Notes: generated from the sequence alone by a model not told the origin. Shown: positions 38,939 through 51,707, counted from the first letter of the stretch. The stretch: 64,000 nucleotides of DNA from Streptomyces marianii (GCF_005795905.1 NZ_VAWE01000001.1:6375001-6439000), one strand, 5' to 3'. Made by a program: numbers and translations.

Positions 38939-39766
38939 ATGGTGACGTCCGAGACGCGACCGCTGCCCAACTCCCGTACCGAGCCGGATGGTTCGGCCGT
39001 GATCCGGGTCCTCAGCTACAACATCCGCTCGATGCGCGACGACGAGGACGCCCTCAGCCGCGTCATCCGCGCCTGCCGGCCAGATCTCGTCTTCGTCCAG
39101 GAAGCCCCCCGCTTCTTCCGGTGGCGCAAGCACGCCGCCCGGCTCGCGGCCAGGACCGAGCTGGTGATGCTGAGCGGCGGTGCGACCGCCTCGGGTCCCC
39201 TGCTGCTGTGCTCGCTGCGGGCGACCGTCGAGCGCACCGAGGACGTTCTGCTGCCGCTCACGCCGGGTCTGCACCGGCGCGGCTTCGCCACCGCCGTCGT
39301 CCGTGTCGGAGGAGCCCGGCTCGGGCTGCTCAGCTGCCATCTGAGCCTGCGGACCGACGAGCGCTACGCCCAGGCCGGAATGCTGCTCGACCGGCTCGGC
39401 GCGATGGACGTGCCGCACGCGATCGCCGCCGGCGACGTCAACGAGCGTCCCGGAGGGCGCAGCTTCCGGCGCCTGGCCGCCGGGCTCAGGGACGCCTGGG
39501 AGGTGAGCCCCTGGGGCGGCGAGTACACCTCGACCCCCGCGGACCCGCACCAGCGGATCGACGCGGTGTTCGTGACCCCGGGTATCGAGGTCCTCGGCTG
39601 CGGGGTCCCCGTGGGACTGCCCGGGGTCAGCGAGGCCGATCTGAGGGCGGCCACGGACCACCTCCCGGTCCTCGCCGCCCTGCGCGTCCCGGCCGAAGCC
39701 GCCCCGACCGCCGGGAGGGGACGGGCTTGCGGGGAGGGGCGGTCGCCGGGGCGGGACCGCCCGTAG
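38939..39766 (+). CDS. Endonuclease/exonuclease/phosphatase (EEP) family protein
   Basis: The 275-residue protein has the EEP fold motifs: LSYNIRSM, VFVQEAPRF, a central LLSCHLS, AAGDVNERP, and the final ATDHLPVLA. These supply the metal and catalytic histidine residues. EEP enzymes cut nucleic acids, phospholipids or other phosphodiesters; no signal peptide is seen, so it is probably cytosolic. ATG 38939 or the adjacent GTG 38942 may be used. The C-terminal 20 residues are low-complexity. Confidence 0.88.
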   Translation: MVTSETRPLPNSRTEPDGSAVIRVLSYNIRSMRDDEDALSRVIRACRPDLVFVQEAPRFFRWRKHAARLAARTELVMLSGGATASGPLLLCSLRATVERTEDVLLPLTPGLHRRGFATAVVRVGGARLGLLSCHLSLRTDERYAQAGMLLDRLGAMDVPHAIAAGDVNERPGGRSFRRLAAGLRDAWEVSPWGGEYTSTPADPHQRIDAVFVTPGIEVLGCGVPVGLPGVSEADLRAATDHLPVLAALRVPAEAAPTAGRGRACGEGRSPGRDRP

Positions 39767-39909
39767 CCGGTCGTGCGCGGCCCCCGGGTGCGGCTCCCGC
39801 GGTCACCGCCGCTTCCGCCGTCGCTCGCCGCCTCCGCTCGGGCGGCACCGGCCTGCGATCAGCGCCGCCCCGGCCCGCGTCCCGGGCCGGCTTCCGGTCG
39901 CGCGCCCCG

Positions 39910-40108
39910 GCGCCGCGTCGGGCGGGGTCCGCCCGTCGGGGAGCGGAGTCCGGTGCACGAGGTCTCCCCCGGTCCTCCGGGCAGGGGATCGCAAGGCGGC
40001 GGATCGACCTGGTGGTGGGCCTGCTCGGCTGATTCGGCAACTGATTCGGCAACGCCGCGAGTCGCCGTGCCGGGCGTCGAGACGGGGCGACCGCGACCCG
40101 GCCGCAAC
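39910..40108 (-). mobile_element. Dispersed MITE-like repeat, copy 1 (diverged)
   Basis: The stretch matches the copy at 52048-52247 in order: GTCGGGGAGCGG, CCGGTGCACGAGG, GATCGCAAGGCG, GGATCGACCT, GATTCGGCAACGCCGCGAG, TCGCCGTGCCGGGCG. Its ends are worn, with no CTAG left. TGATTCGGCAAC is doubled. It lies between the converging EEP and 40243 genes. The rest of this 476-bp gap has no gene. Confidence 0.8.
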
Positions 40109-40242
40109 CTCACAGGGCAGTACCCCTGGAAGCGTCCTGAAGATCTTGGAACTGTGCCCTGTCTGCCCTGGTTTGCGGCGATTGGCATTTACGGGCAGTC
40201 CGGGGTGAGGCGGGCGGCCAGAGCAAGATCTTCAGCGGACTT

Positions 40243-40863
40243 CTAGACGACCGCCCCCCGGCCCGGGTCGTCGTCGTCCTCGTCGTCCCCGTGCGACATC
40301 CGCGCCACCAGCGTGACGAATCCGCCCAGGAAGCCGCCGACGCCGAGCGTGGTCAGCCACCAGGTCATGTCCCACCGCAGGATCACGGCGAGCAGCAACA
40401 GCACCGGCCCGCCGATCACCGCGAGCCAGGCGAACTTCGCGGTCGTGTCGGCCTCCGGCAGCGGTGGGGGCTCCGGCGGGACGAAATGGCCCTCGTCGGT
40501 CTCGTCGAGGTCGTCGTCCGCCGCCTCGGCGACCTCGTAGTCGCGCGGCCCGCCGCCCACTCCGGGTGCGAACACGACGGAGCTGCCCAGCGGCTTCTCC
40601 GGCCGCGGGCGTTCCTCCTCGTCGTCGCCCCCGACATCGTTCCCTCGGTCGTCGCCGCGGGCGCGGTCGCCGTCCCCGGGCTCCGGTCCGTCGTTCCGGG
40701 CGGACTTCTCCAGGCCCGCGAGGTCCTCCACCGACTTGAACGGCTTCGCTCCAGGCGGGTCCGAGGGCTCCTCGCCGTACCCGGCGACGATGGCCGCCCA
40801 GGCGGCCTCCTCGTCGATGGGCTGCGGCTCCCGGTCCCGGTCCGCGTCGTGCTGCTCAGCCAC
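40243..40863 (-). CDS. Hypothetical membrane protein with acidic N-terminal region
   Basis: I do not recognise a functional family. The 206-residue protein has about 130 polar, acidic residues, then two membrane helices (AKFAWLAVIGGPVLLLLAVI and TTLGVGGFLGGFVTLV) and an acidic tail. GTG at 40863 overlaps the esterase stop by eight bases (GTGGCTGA), indicating translational coupling with that gene. Confidence 0.82.
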   Translation of the reverse strand: MAEQHDADRDREPQPIDEEAAWAAIVAGYGEEPSDPPGAKPFKSVEDLAGLEKSARNDGPEPGDGDRARGDDRGNDVGGDDEEERPRPEKPLGSSVVFAPGVGGGPRDYEVAEAADDDLDETDEGHFVPPEPPPLPEADTTAKFAWLAVIGGPVLLLLAVILRWDMTWWLTTLGVGGFLGGFVTLVARMSHGDDEDDDDPGRGAVV

Positions 40864-41635
40864 CGGTCGTGCTTCCCTTCTTGCCGACACTCGGAGCGAG
40901 GCGCCCGATGAACGCGTGGCTCTCCTCGAAAATCCGCTCCGCGTCGTGGTCCAACGTCGCCACGTGGTAGCTCTGTTCCAGCAGGACCTCCCTGACGTCC
41001 GTCGACGACACCCGGCCGAGGATCCGGGCCGAGTCCGCCGGCGGCACCACATGGTCCTGAGGGCTGTGCAGCAGCAGCAGCGGCTGCGTGACCTGCGGAA
41101 GCTCACCGTCGACGAGCCGGAGGAAGTTCCTCAGCGAGTGCGCCGCGTGCAGGGGGACGCGGTCATAGGCGACCTCGTCCATGCCCTCCTTCGCGATGTC
41201 GTTGGCCAGGCCCTTCGTGGTGCGGACGAGATGGCGGGCCACCGGCAGGGCGTGGGCCGCCGCACCGTGCACCTTGTTGGCCGGGTTCACCACCACGATG
41301 CCGCTGATCGCGTCGCCGTGCCTGGCGGCCAGCCGCAGGGCCAGCGCGCCGCCCATGGAGAGCCCGAGGACGAAGACCTGGCCGCACTCCTCGCGCAGCG
41401 CCCGGAGCTCCCGGTCCACCTCCGCGTACCAGTCCTGCCAGCCGGTGACCGCCATGTCCTGCCAGCGGGTGCCGTGGCCCGGCAGCAGCGGAAGCGAGAC
41501 GGTCAGTCCACGCTCCGCGAGGTACTCCGCCCACGGGCGCAGTGACCCGGGAGAACCGGTGAAGCCGTGACAGAGAAGGACGCCGACCTCGCCACCCTCG
41601 TGGCGGTACGGCTCGGCTCCAGGAAGGACCGGCAC
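40856..41635 (-). CDS. Alpha/beta hydrolase (carboxylesterase / monoacylglycerol lipase type)
   Basis: The 259-residue cytosolic hydrolase has an oxyanion segment LLCHGFTGSPGSL, the nucleophile in GLSMGGALA, an aspartate in SPQDHVVPP and a histidine in SYHVATLD. The pattern matches Est30-like esterases. GTG at 41635 follows AAGGAG. It is divergent from a lysophospholipid acyltransferase, and coupled to the membrane protein gene; lipid metabolism is plausible. Confidence 0.92.
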   Translation of the reverse strand: MPVLPGAEPYRHEGGEVGVLLCHGFTGSPGSLRPWAEYLAERGLTVSLPLLPGHGTRWQDMAVTGWQDWYAEVDRELRALREECGQVFVLGLSMGGALALRLAARHGDAISGIVVVNPANKVHGAAAHALPVARHLVRTTKGLANDIAKEGMDEVAYDRVPLHAAHSLRNFLRLVDGELPQVTQPLLLLHSPQDHVVPPADSARILGRVSSTDVREVLLEQSYHVATLDHDAERIFEESHAFIGRLAPSVGKKGSTTGG

Positions 41636-41807
41636 CGGGATCTCCTTTCGGGGCGGCCCGGGGGCCTCCCCCCGGTGGGCAGACTCACCGTACGCGACGG
41701 GACCGACACCGACCAGGGCTGAGGCCGCCCGGCACGGGACCACGGAGGGGAGCGCGGTCCCGCCAGGGGTTAAGGTCTTTTCGACGGATCCCAGGAAGGC
41801 ACTCGAG

Positions 41808-42575
41808 TTGATCTACGGCGCAATGAAGTTCTCCATCGGCGGGGCGCTGAAGCTCGCCTTTCGGCCTTGGGTGGAGGGCCTCGAGTACATTCCCGCCGAG
41901 GGGCCGGCGATCCTCGCGAGCAACCACCTGTCCTTCTCGGACTCCTTCTTCCTGCCCGCGGTCCTGGACCGCAAGGTCACGTTCATCGCCAAGGCCGAGT
42001 ACTTCACCTCGCCGGGCGTGAAGGGCAAGCTCACCGCGGCCTTCTTCAAGGGCGTCGGCCAGCTGCCGGTGGACCGCTCCGGAGCGCGCGGCGCCGGTGA
42101 GGCGGCCGTCAGGAGCGGCGTGGAGGTCATCGAGCGCGGTGAGCTCTTCGGCATCTACCCGGAGGGCACCCGCTCGCCGGACGGCCGGCTCTACCGCGGG
42201 AAGCCGGGCGGCCTGGCCCGCGTGGCGCTCGCCACCGGCGCGCCCGTCATCCCCGTCGCGATGATCGACACCGAGAAGATCCAGCCGCCCGGCAAGGTCG
42301 TCCCCAAGCTGATGAGCCCCGGGATCAGGATCGGCAAGCCGCTCGACTTCAGCCGCTACCACGGCATGGAACACGACCGCTTCATCCTGCGCTCGGTGAC
42401 CGACGAGGTCATGTACGAGATCATGAAGCTCTCCGGCCAGGAGTACGTGGACATCTACGCCACGGCCGCCAAGCGGCAGATCGCGGACGCGGAGAAGGCG
42501 GCGAAGGAGGCCGCCAAGGAGGCGGAGCGGGCCGCGAAGCGGGACGGCGGGGTGGAGCGGGACGGCGACCGGTAG
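41808..42575 (+). CDS. PlsC-type lysophospholipid acyltransferase
   Basis: The 255-residue enzyme should acylate a lysophospholipid or glycolipid acceptor at the membrane. Family motifs are SNHLSFSDSFF (HX4D), GVGQLPVDRSG, and YPEGTRSPDG. The C-terminal 35 residues form a charged Ala/Lys/Glu helix. TTG at 41808 follows AGGAAGG. An equivalent gene, Rv2182c, lies in the matching mycobacterial region. The acceptor, possibly a PIM intermediate given the other genes, is inferred. Confidence 0.92.
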   Translation: MIYGAMKFSIGGALKLAFRPWVEGLEYIPAEGPAILASNHLSFSDSFFLPAVLDRKVTFIAKAEYFTSPGVKGKLTAAFFKGVGQLPVDRSGARGAGEAAVRSGVEVIERGELFGIYPEGTRSPDGRLYRGKPGGLARVALATGAPVIPVAMIDTEKIQPPGKVVPKLMSPGIRIGKPLDFSRYHGMEHDRFILRSVTDEVMYEIMKLSGQEYVDIYATAAKRQIADAEKAAKEAAKEAERAAKRDGGVERDGDR

Positions 42576-42614
42576 CGTCGCCCGTCCGGCCGGACGGTTT
42601 GGGGGGATCGGGGC

Positions 42615-43847
42615 ATGGCCAGGCGTGAACGGGTCGTACGCATGTCGGTGGAGCTGCCGCTGTGGCGTGCGCTGACCGCGTACCGCGTGCTGACGACGGG
42701 CTACGCGGTCCTGCTCTTCGTCTTCGCCCGGGACAAGTACGAGCGCCCCTCGGTGGCCGTCGGCTTCCTCGCCGTGATGGTGGTCTGGACGCTGGCGACG
42801 CTCCCGAGGGTGGCGAACGCGGCCGCCTGCACCAAGCGCTTCCTCGGCGCCGATCTCACCGTCGCCCTCACCGGCATCCTGCTCACCCCGCTCGCAGACG
42901 CACAGGCGCAGCAGATCGACGGCCCGACCCTGCCGTCGATCTGGACCGCGGGCTCGGTGCTCGCCTTCGCGATCAAGGGCGGCTGGCGCTGGGCGGGTTT
43001 CGCGTCCTCCCTGGTGGCCGTGGCCAACATCATCGAGCGCGGCGAGCCCAGCCGGGACACCTTCCACAACGTGCTGCTGGTGTGGGTCGCGTCCATCGCC
43101 ATCGGCTACGTCGTCGAGGTCGCCCGCGCCTCCGAGCGCACCCTGGCCCGCGCCCTGGAGATCGAGGCCGCCACCCGGGAACGCGAGCGGCTGGCCCGCG
43201 ACATCCACGACAGCGTGCTGCAGGTGCTGGCCATGGTGCAGCGGCGCGGCACGGCGATCGGGGGCGAGGCGGCGGAGCTCGGCCGGATGGCGGGCGAGCA
43301 GGAGGTCGCCCTGCGCACCCTGGTCGCCGGCGGACTGATCCCCGCGTCCCGGGTGTCGGAGGACGAGGCCCAGGGCGCGGTCGTCAGACTCGTCGACGGG
43401 CCCGACGGGCCCGACGACGGGAGCGCCGGGGCCGACGGGCCGGTGGACCTGCGGATGCTGCTGGCGCCGCGGGCGGGCTGCCGGGTGACCCTGTCCGAGC
43501 CGGGTGCCCCGGTGCTGCTCCCGGTGCGTGCGGCGAGGGAGCTCGCGGCCGCCGTCGGCGCCGCACTGGACAATGTGCGCAGGCACGCCGGCGAGGACGC
43601 GCAGGCGTGGATCCTGGTCGAGGACTGGCCGGACGAGGTGATCGTGACGGTCCGGGACGACGGCCCGGGGATCCCGGAGGGGCGGCTGGCCCAGGCGGAG
43701 GGCGAAGGGCGGCTCGGAGTCGCGCTCTCGATCCGCGGCCGACTGCGGGACATCGGCGGTACCGCCGAGCTGGTCTCGGTGCCGGGGCAGGGTACGGAAG
43801 TCGAGTTGAAGGTCCCGCGGGGGACCCGGGGGAAGGCGGAACGATGA
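42615..43847 (+). CDS. macS: Sensor histidine kinase MacS
   Basis: MacS with MacR forms the Streptomyces two-component system reported to affect actinorhodin production and morphology. The 410-residue protein has about five membrane helices (residues 20-170), a HisKA_3-type dimer region with His198 in ARDIHDSVLQ, and a C-terminal ATPase domain (N-box in ALDNVRRHAG, G-box in DDGPGIPEG). Its stop overlaps macR by four bases. The identification is by family and by the macS-macR-pfkA order remembered for S. coelicolor. The signal is unknown. Confidence 0.9.
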   Translation: MARRERVVRMSVELPLWRALTAYRVLTTGYAVLLFVFARDKYERPSVAVGFLAVMVVWTLATLPRVANAAACTKRFLGADLTVALTGILLTPLADAQAQQIDGPTLPSIWTAGSVLAFAIKGGWRWAGFASSLVAVANIIERGEPSRDTFHNVLLVWVASIAIGYVVEVARASERTLARALEIEAATRERERLARDIHDSVLQVLAMVQRRGTAIGGEAAELGRMAGEQEVALRTLVAGGLIPASRVSEDEAQGAVVRLVDGPDGPDDGSAGADGPVDLRMLLAPRAGCRVTLSEPGAPVLLPVRAARELAAAVGAALDNVRRHAGEDAQAWILVEDWPDEVIVTVRDDGPGIPEGRLAQAEGEGRLGVALSIRGRLRDIGGTAELVSVPGQGTEVELKVPRGTRGKAER

Positions 43848-44533
43848 CGGAGACGAGCGGGGCGGCGGAGCGGCCCGTGCGGGTCATGGTCGTGGACGAC
43901 CACCCGATGTGGCGGGACGCGGTCGCCCGGGATCTGGCCGAGGCGGGTTACGAGGTCGTGGCGACCGCGGGCGACGGCCCGCAGGCGGTGCGCCGGGCCA
44001 GGGCGGCGGGACCGGGTGTCCTCGTGCTCGACCTCAACCTTCCGGGTATGCCGGGGGCCGCGGTCTGCAAGGAGCTCGTGGGCGCGGACCCGTCGCTGCG
44101 GGTGCTCGTGCTCTCCGCCAGCGGCGAGCACGCCGATGTGCTGGAAGCGGTGAAGTCGGGGGCGACCGGCTATCTGCTGAAGTCGGCCAGTACGGAGGAG
44201 CTGATCGACGCCGTGCGCCGTACCGCCGCCGGCGACCCGGTGTTCACCCCCGGTCTCGCGGGTCTGGTGCTGGGGGAGTACCGGCGGCTGGCGACCGATC
44301 CGGTGCCGGCCGCGGGGCCGGACGAGCCGAAGGCACCGCAGCTCACCGAGCGGGAGACGGAGGTGCTGCGGCTGGTCGCCAAGGGCCTCTCGTACAAGCA
44401 GATCGCGGAGCGGCTCGTCATCTCGCACCGCACGGTGCAGAACCATGTGCAGAACACGTTGGGCAAGCTGCAGCTGCACAACCGGGTGGAGCTCGTGCGC
44501 TACGCGATCGAGCGCGGTCTCGACGACGCCTGA
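43844..44533 (+). CDS. macR: Response regulator MacR
   Basis: The 229-residue regulator has a receiver (acidic pair in VVDDHP, phospho-acceptor Asp63 in VLDLNLP, lysine in YLLKSA) and a LuxR-type helix-turn-helix (LTERETEVLRL, ISHRTVQNHVQNTL). Phosphorylated by MacS, it should bind DNA as a dimer. I looked for the published-type palindrome TGAGTAC-N2-GTACTCA near its neighbours and found no full copy. Confidence 0.92.
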   Translation: MTETSGAAERPVRVMVVDDHPMWRDAVARDLAEAGYEVVATAGDGPQAVRRARAAGPGVLVLDLNLPGMPGAAVCKELVGADPSLRVLVLSASGEHADVLEAVKSGATGYLLKSASTEELIDAVRRTAAGDPVFTPGLAGLVLGEYRRLATDPVPAAGPDEPKAPQLTERETEVLRLVAKGLSYKQIAERLVISHRTVQNHVQNTLGKLQLHNRVELVRYAIERGLDDA

Positions 44534-44706
44534 CGCCCGCCGGGCGGCCGGCCCGGCTTGGTGCCCGATTCACTCGATGGAGTGAACGGCCGGACGCCAA
44601 CTGCCGTCGCGCTACCCGAAATTCACCTTTCGTGCCGTCCCGGAGTGACCTGGGTCACCACTAGCGTGGCCGACGAATATGGCCACCGACGGCGAAGGGA
44701 CCTTCC

Positions 44707-45735
44707 ATGCGGGTCGGAGTACTGACCGGGGGCGGCGACTGCCCCGGCCTCAACGCGGTCATCCGCGGCATCGTCCGCAAGGGCGTGCAGGAGTACGGAT
44801 ACGAGTTCACCGGCTACCGGGACGGCTGGCGCGGGCCGCTGGAGGGCGACACCGTGCGCCTCGACATCCCCGCGGTGCGCGGCATCCTGCCGCGCGGGGG
44901 CACCGTCCTCGGTTCCTCGCGGACCAATCCCCTCAGGGCGGAGGACGGCATCCGCCGGATCAAGGAGAACCTCGCCAAGCACGAGGTGGAGGCACTGATC
45001 GCGATCGGCGGCGAGGACACCCTCGGGGTCGCCGCGCGGCTCTCGGACGAGTACGGGATCAGATGCGTCGGCGTCCCCAAGACCATCGACAACGACCTGT
45101 CCGCCACGGACTACACCTTCGGCTTCGACACGGCCGTCGGCATCGCCACCGAGGCCATCGACCGGCTGCACACCACGGCGGAGTCCCACATGCGGGTGCT
45201 CGTGGTCGAGGTGATGGGCCGTCACGCCGGCTGGATCGCCCTGCACTCGGGGCTGGCGGGCGGGGCGAACGTCATCCTCATCCCGGAGCAGCGGTTCGAC
45301 ATGGACCAGGTCTGCGCCTGGGTCACCTCCCGGTTCCGGGCCTCGTACGCGCCGATCGTCGTGGTCGCCGAGGGCGCGATGCCCAAGGACGGCGACATGG
45401 TCCTCAAGGACGGGACGCTGGACTCCTTCGGTCACGTCCGGCTGTCGGGCGTCGGCGAATGGCTGGCCAAGGAGATCGAGAAGCGCACCGGAAAGGAGGC
45501 CAGGACCACCGTCCTCGGCCATGTCCAGCGCGGCGGTACGCCCAGTGCCTTCGACCGCTGGCTGGCGACCCGCTTCGGCCTGCACGCGATCGAGGCGGTG
45601 CGTGACGGCGACTACGGCAGGATGGTCGCCCTACGCGGCACGGACATCGTCCGCGTACCGATCGCCGAGGCGACGGCGAAGCTGAAGACGGTCGACCCGG
45701 CCCGCTACGAGGAGGTCGGCGTCTTCTTCGGCTGA
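44707..45735 (+). CDS. pfkA: 6-phosphofructokinase, PPi-type active-site residues
   Basis: The 342-residue enzyme phosphorylates fructose-6-phosphate in glycolysis. Family motifs are GGGDCPGLNA, GGEDTLG, PKTIDNDL and MGRHAGWIAL. In E. coli PfkA, Gly104 and Gly124 favour ATP; here Asp104 and Lys125 occupy those places, the combination described for pyrophosphate-dependent enzymes such as that of Amycolatopsis. The gene may therefore encode a reversible PPi-PFK or an enzyme with mixed use. ATG at 44707. It follows macR by 173 bases. Confidence 0.95.
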   Translation: MRVGVLTGGGDCPGLNAVIRGIVRKGVQEYGYEFTGYRDGWRGPLEGDTVRLDIPAVRGILPRGGTVLGSSRTNPLRAEDGIRRIKENLAKHEVEALIAIGGEDTLGVAARLSDEYGIRCVGVPKTIDNDLSATDYTFGFDTAVGIATEAIDRLHTTAESHMRVLVVEVMGRHAGWIALHSGLAGGANVILIPEQRFDMDQVCAWVTSRFRASYAPIVVVAEGAMPKDGDMVLKDGTLDSFGHVRLSGVGEWLAKEIEKRTGKEARTTVLGHVQRGGTPSAFDRWLATRFGLHAIEAVRDGDYGRMVALRGTDIVRVPIAEATAKLKTVDPARYEEVGVFFG

Positions 45736-45743
45736 CGCGCGGC

Positions 45744-45802
45744 CGGGGCGGTGCGCCGGTACCGCCCCGCCCGTCACCCCGGGCCGGACCCGGGGTCCGG
45801 CC
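45744..45802 (+). terminator. Two successive hairpins after pfkA
   Basis: CGGGGCGGT (45744-45752) pairs with ACCGCCCCG (45761-45769). GGCCGGACC (45782-45790) pairs with GGTCCGGCC (45794-45802). Both start within 70 bases of the stop. Confidence 0.7.
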
Positions 45803-45898
45803 GGCGGGTGAGCGGGGACACGGCCCGGCCCCCGCCGTGGACGGCACGGCCGTCGCCGGGGCGCCGCCCCTTGGCCATCGTCCGTCAGGGCCCGGCCG

Positions 45899-46160
45899 GT
45901 GCCGCGCCGTCCCGGGTCCGCCCCGACACGACGCCGGCACGACGCCGGCACGACGCCGGCACGACGCCGGCACGGCGACTCGCGGCGCCGCCGGATCGAC
46001 CGGGCAGGCCCGCCACGAGACCGATCCGCCGCCCTGCGATCTTCCCCTCGGCCCGGAGGGCCCGGGGAGACCCCACCCCCTCAGCCCCGAGGGCCGGGGG
46101 AGACCCCGTGCACCGGACACCGCCCCTCGACGGGGCGCACCCCGCCCGACGCGGCAGTAG
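45899..46160 (+). mobile_element. Dispersed MITE-like repeat, copy 2 (diverged)
   Basis: It has the same orientation as the copy at 53571-53869. Shared blocks are GTGCCGCGCC at the left, CGGCGACTCGCGGCG, GCCGGATCGACCG, TGCGATCTTCCCCTCGG, the GGGGAGACCCCACCCC unit, CCGTGCACCGGACACCGC and GACGCGGCAGTAG at the right. The terminal CTAG is worn to CCGG and GTAG. It fills most of the pfkA-to-NlpC/P60 gap (45736-46195). Confidence 0.8.
45928..45971. repeat. Four 11-bp repeats inside copy 2
   Basis: ACGACGCCGGC is repeated four times without interruption, an expansion of one part of the dispersed element that other copies lack. Confidence 0.9.
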
Positions 46161-46195
46161 GGTGTGGCCGATATTCCATGATCATGGGGGGAACC

Positions 46196-47986
46196 GTGTC
46201 ACCTGTCAGTCGTCGTGCCGCGCTCGCCGCGGCCCTCGCGGGCACAGCCGCGGGAGTGGTCCCGTCCACGGCGCTCGCCCGCGCCCCGGAGAAGGCGTCC
46301 CGCGCGCCCGCGGCCGCCCCCGCGGCGGTCGCAGCCGCGCCCGGCGCCCAGCCGCCCGCGACCGTGTGGGTGCACCGTCAGGACGTGAACGAAGGGCGCT
46401 TCTTCCGTGCGGGGCTGGGCGGACCGCTCACCGCGCGGATGACCGGTGCGGCCGGTCCGGAGACCTACGAGGTCTCGGACGCGTACGGCCCCCTCGCCAC
46501 GCTCACCAAGGGGGCGCGGACCGTCACCGTGCACGGGCCGCGACGCACCTTCACCGAGCAGAAGAAGGCCTTCACCGACCGCTTCGACCGGGCCGTCCCC
46601 GGTTGGGGCACGTCGCCCGGCGGCGGCAGATGGGCGACCCCCGACACGGGCCGCGCGGAGTTCCGCGTCGAGGGGGGAAGCGGCACCGTCGTCCTGCGGG
46701 AGGACGGGTTCAGCCAGTTCGCCACGCTTTCCGACAGCCTCGGGGACGTCGATGTGAGCGCCGTGCTCACCCTCGACCGGGCCCCGGCCGGTGACGCCGT
46801 CTCGGCCGCGGTCTGCTGCGCGTACGACGGCGACGGCCGGAACTACCGCGCCCGGCTGTCCTTCCTCACCACCGGCGAGGTCAGACTGATCCTGGAGATG
46901 GCGGCCGGGAACACCACGACGGTGCTCGGCGGCCCCGTCCAGGTGGGATCCGGCTTCCGGCCCGGTGACCGCTGGCGCCTCCGCCTGGAGCGCACGGGGA
47001 CGGCACTGCGCTGCCGCGCCTGGCGCGACGGCCAGGACGAGCCCGCCACCTGGCAGGCCGCCGAGACGGACGGCACACTCGGCGCGGGCGGGACCGGCAT
47101 CCGGGTCCTCGCCAACAAGGGCGGCACCGCCCTTCCGGTGAAGGTGCTGGTCGGCGAGTTCACCGTCGCCGGCCGCCGGCCCGAGCCCCCCGAGGTCACG
47201 CACGACCTGTGGGTGCGGCTGCTGGACACACCCTTCGACGGCGCCCTGACCCCCGCCCTGGAACGGCGGCTCCGCGACTGGGCGGGCGACACCTCCCCCG
47301 ACGCCCTCGGCTACGCGGCCATGTTCCTGCCGCACGCGGCCGACGCGGTCGACCCGGTGCTCGGCACGCGCGTCCTCGGCGAGTCGGGGTACGGGCCCTT
47401 CAACACGAAGACCGGCGACGGGACCCGCGAGATCGGCGCCGACTTCTGGGAGTACATGGGCCTGGACACCTGGACCTTCCCCAACGGCGAGGCACCGGCG
47501 CAGCCGGAGAACACGGGCCCGCAGAAGCGGTGGGCGGGCTTCCTCGACTGCTCCGGCTACGTTCGGATGGTGTACGGGCACCACATGGGCATCCCCATGG
47601 TCAACTACCGGGACCTCGACGGCACCAACCTGCCGAGGGAGTCCGCCGACCAGGCGGCGAAGGGCCCGGGCGTGGTGGTCGCCGGCTTCACGGCCGACGG
47701 CGTCCCGGGCCAGGCCCCGCCGCCGCTGGACGGACTGCGCGCCGGTGACCTGGTGTACTTCGACGCCTACGACAGCGCCGGTGACGACGACGGCGTGGGG
47801 GACGACCGCGGGACCATCGACCACGTCGGCATCTACCTGGGCCGGGACCAGGACGGCAAGCGCCGGTTCTCGTCCAGCCGCAAGACGCCCGACGGGCCGA
47901 CCATGGCGGATCTCGGGGCGCTGTCCGTGCTGGACGCCGGAACCGAGTTGTACAGCAGGAGCCTGCGCGTCATCCGCCGCTTCTGA
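46196..47986 (+). CDS. Exported NlpC/P60-type protein with beta-sandwich domain
   Basis: The protein (596 residues from this start) has a Tat-like signal (SRRAALAAALAGTAAGVV), a lectin/glucanase-like beta region (about 90-300), a linker, and a C-terminal NlpC/P60-type domain with cysteine in FLDCSGYVRM and histidine in TIDHVGIYLG. It should act on wall or glycan outside the cell. GTG 46196 is near GGGGGGA, though spacing is short; ATG at 46184 or 46178 is possible. The insertion of about 60 residues between catalytic motifs is unusual for NlpC/P60. Confidence 0.87.
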   Translation: MSPVSRRAALAAALAGTAAGVVPSTALARAPEKASRAPAAAPAAVAAAPGAQPPATVWVHRQDVNEGRFFRAGLGGPLTARMTGAAGPETYEVSDAYGPLATLTKGARTVTVHGPRRTFTEQKKAFTDRFDRAVPGWGTSPGGGRWATPDTGRAEFRVEGGSGTVVLREDGFSQFATLSDSLGDVDVSAVLTLDRAPAGDAVSAAVCCAYDGDGRNYRARLSFLTTGEVRLILEMAAGNTTTVLGGPVQVGSGFRPGDRWRLRLERTGTALRCRAWRDGQDEPATWQAAETDGTLGAGGTGIRVLANKGGTALPVKVLVGEFTVAGRRPEPPEVTHDLWVRLLDTPFDGALTPALERRLRDWAGDTSPDALGYAAMFLPHAADAVDPVLGTRVLGESGYGPFNTKTGDGTREIGADFWEYMGLDTWTFPNGEAPAQPENTGPQKRWAGFLDCSGYVRMVYGHHMGIPMVNYRDLDGTNLPRESADQAAKGPGVVVAGFTADGVPGQAPPPLDGLRAGDLVYFDAYDSAGDDDGVGDDRGTIDHVGIYLGRDQDGKRRFSSSRKTPDGPTMADLGALSVLDAGTELYSRSLRVIRRF

Positions 47987-48039
47987 CGGCGCGGGGCGTC
48001 CCCGCCGTCCGCTGACGGGCCGCCCCGGAGGGTACGGAC

Positions 48040-48059
48040 CGGGCTCCTTCAGGAGCCCG
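48040..48059. terminator. Bidirectional hairpin between converging genes
   Basis: CGGGCTCC-TTCA-GGAGCCCG forms an 8-bp stem with a 4-base loop between the NlpC/P60 gene and trpEG. Confidence 0.7.
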
Positions 48060-48089
48060 CCGCAGCCTTCCGGGGCCCGCCCCGACAGG

Positions 48090-51615
<3,526 letters not shown>

Positions 51616-51625
51616 GCCGACCGGC

Positions 51626-51670
51626 ACGACGGTGGGGCGTGGATCCGTGTGATCCACGCCCCACCGTCGT
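51626..51670 (+). terminator. Terminator after DAHP synthase
   Basis: A perfect 20-bp inverted repeat (51626-51645 with 51651-51670) with a 5-base loop lies ten bases after the stop. Confidence 0.9.
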
Positions 51671-51707
51671 ACCCGGGGCTTTCGGGACCGGCGGACGGCG
51701 GGTAAGG

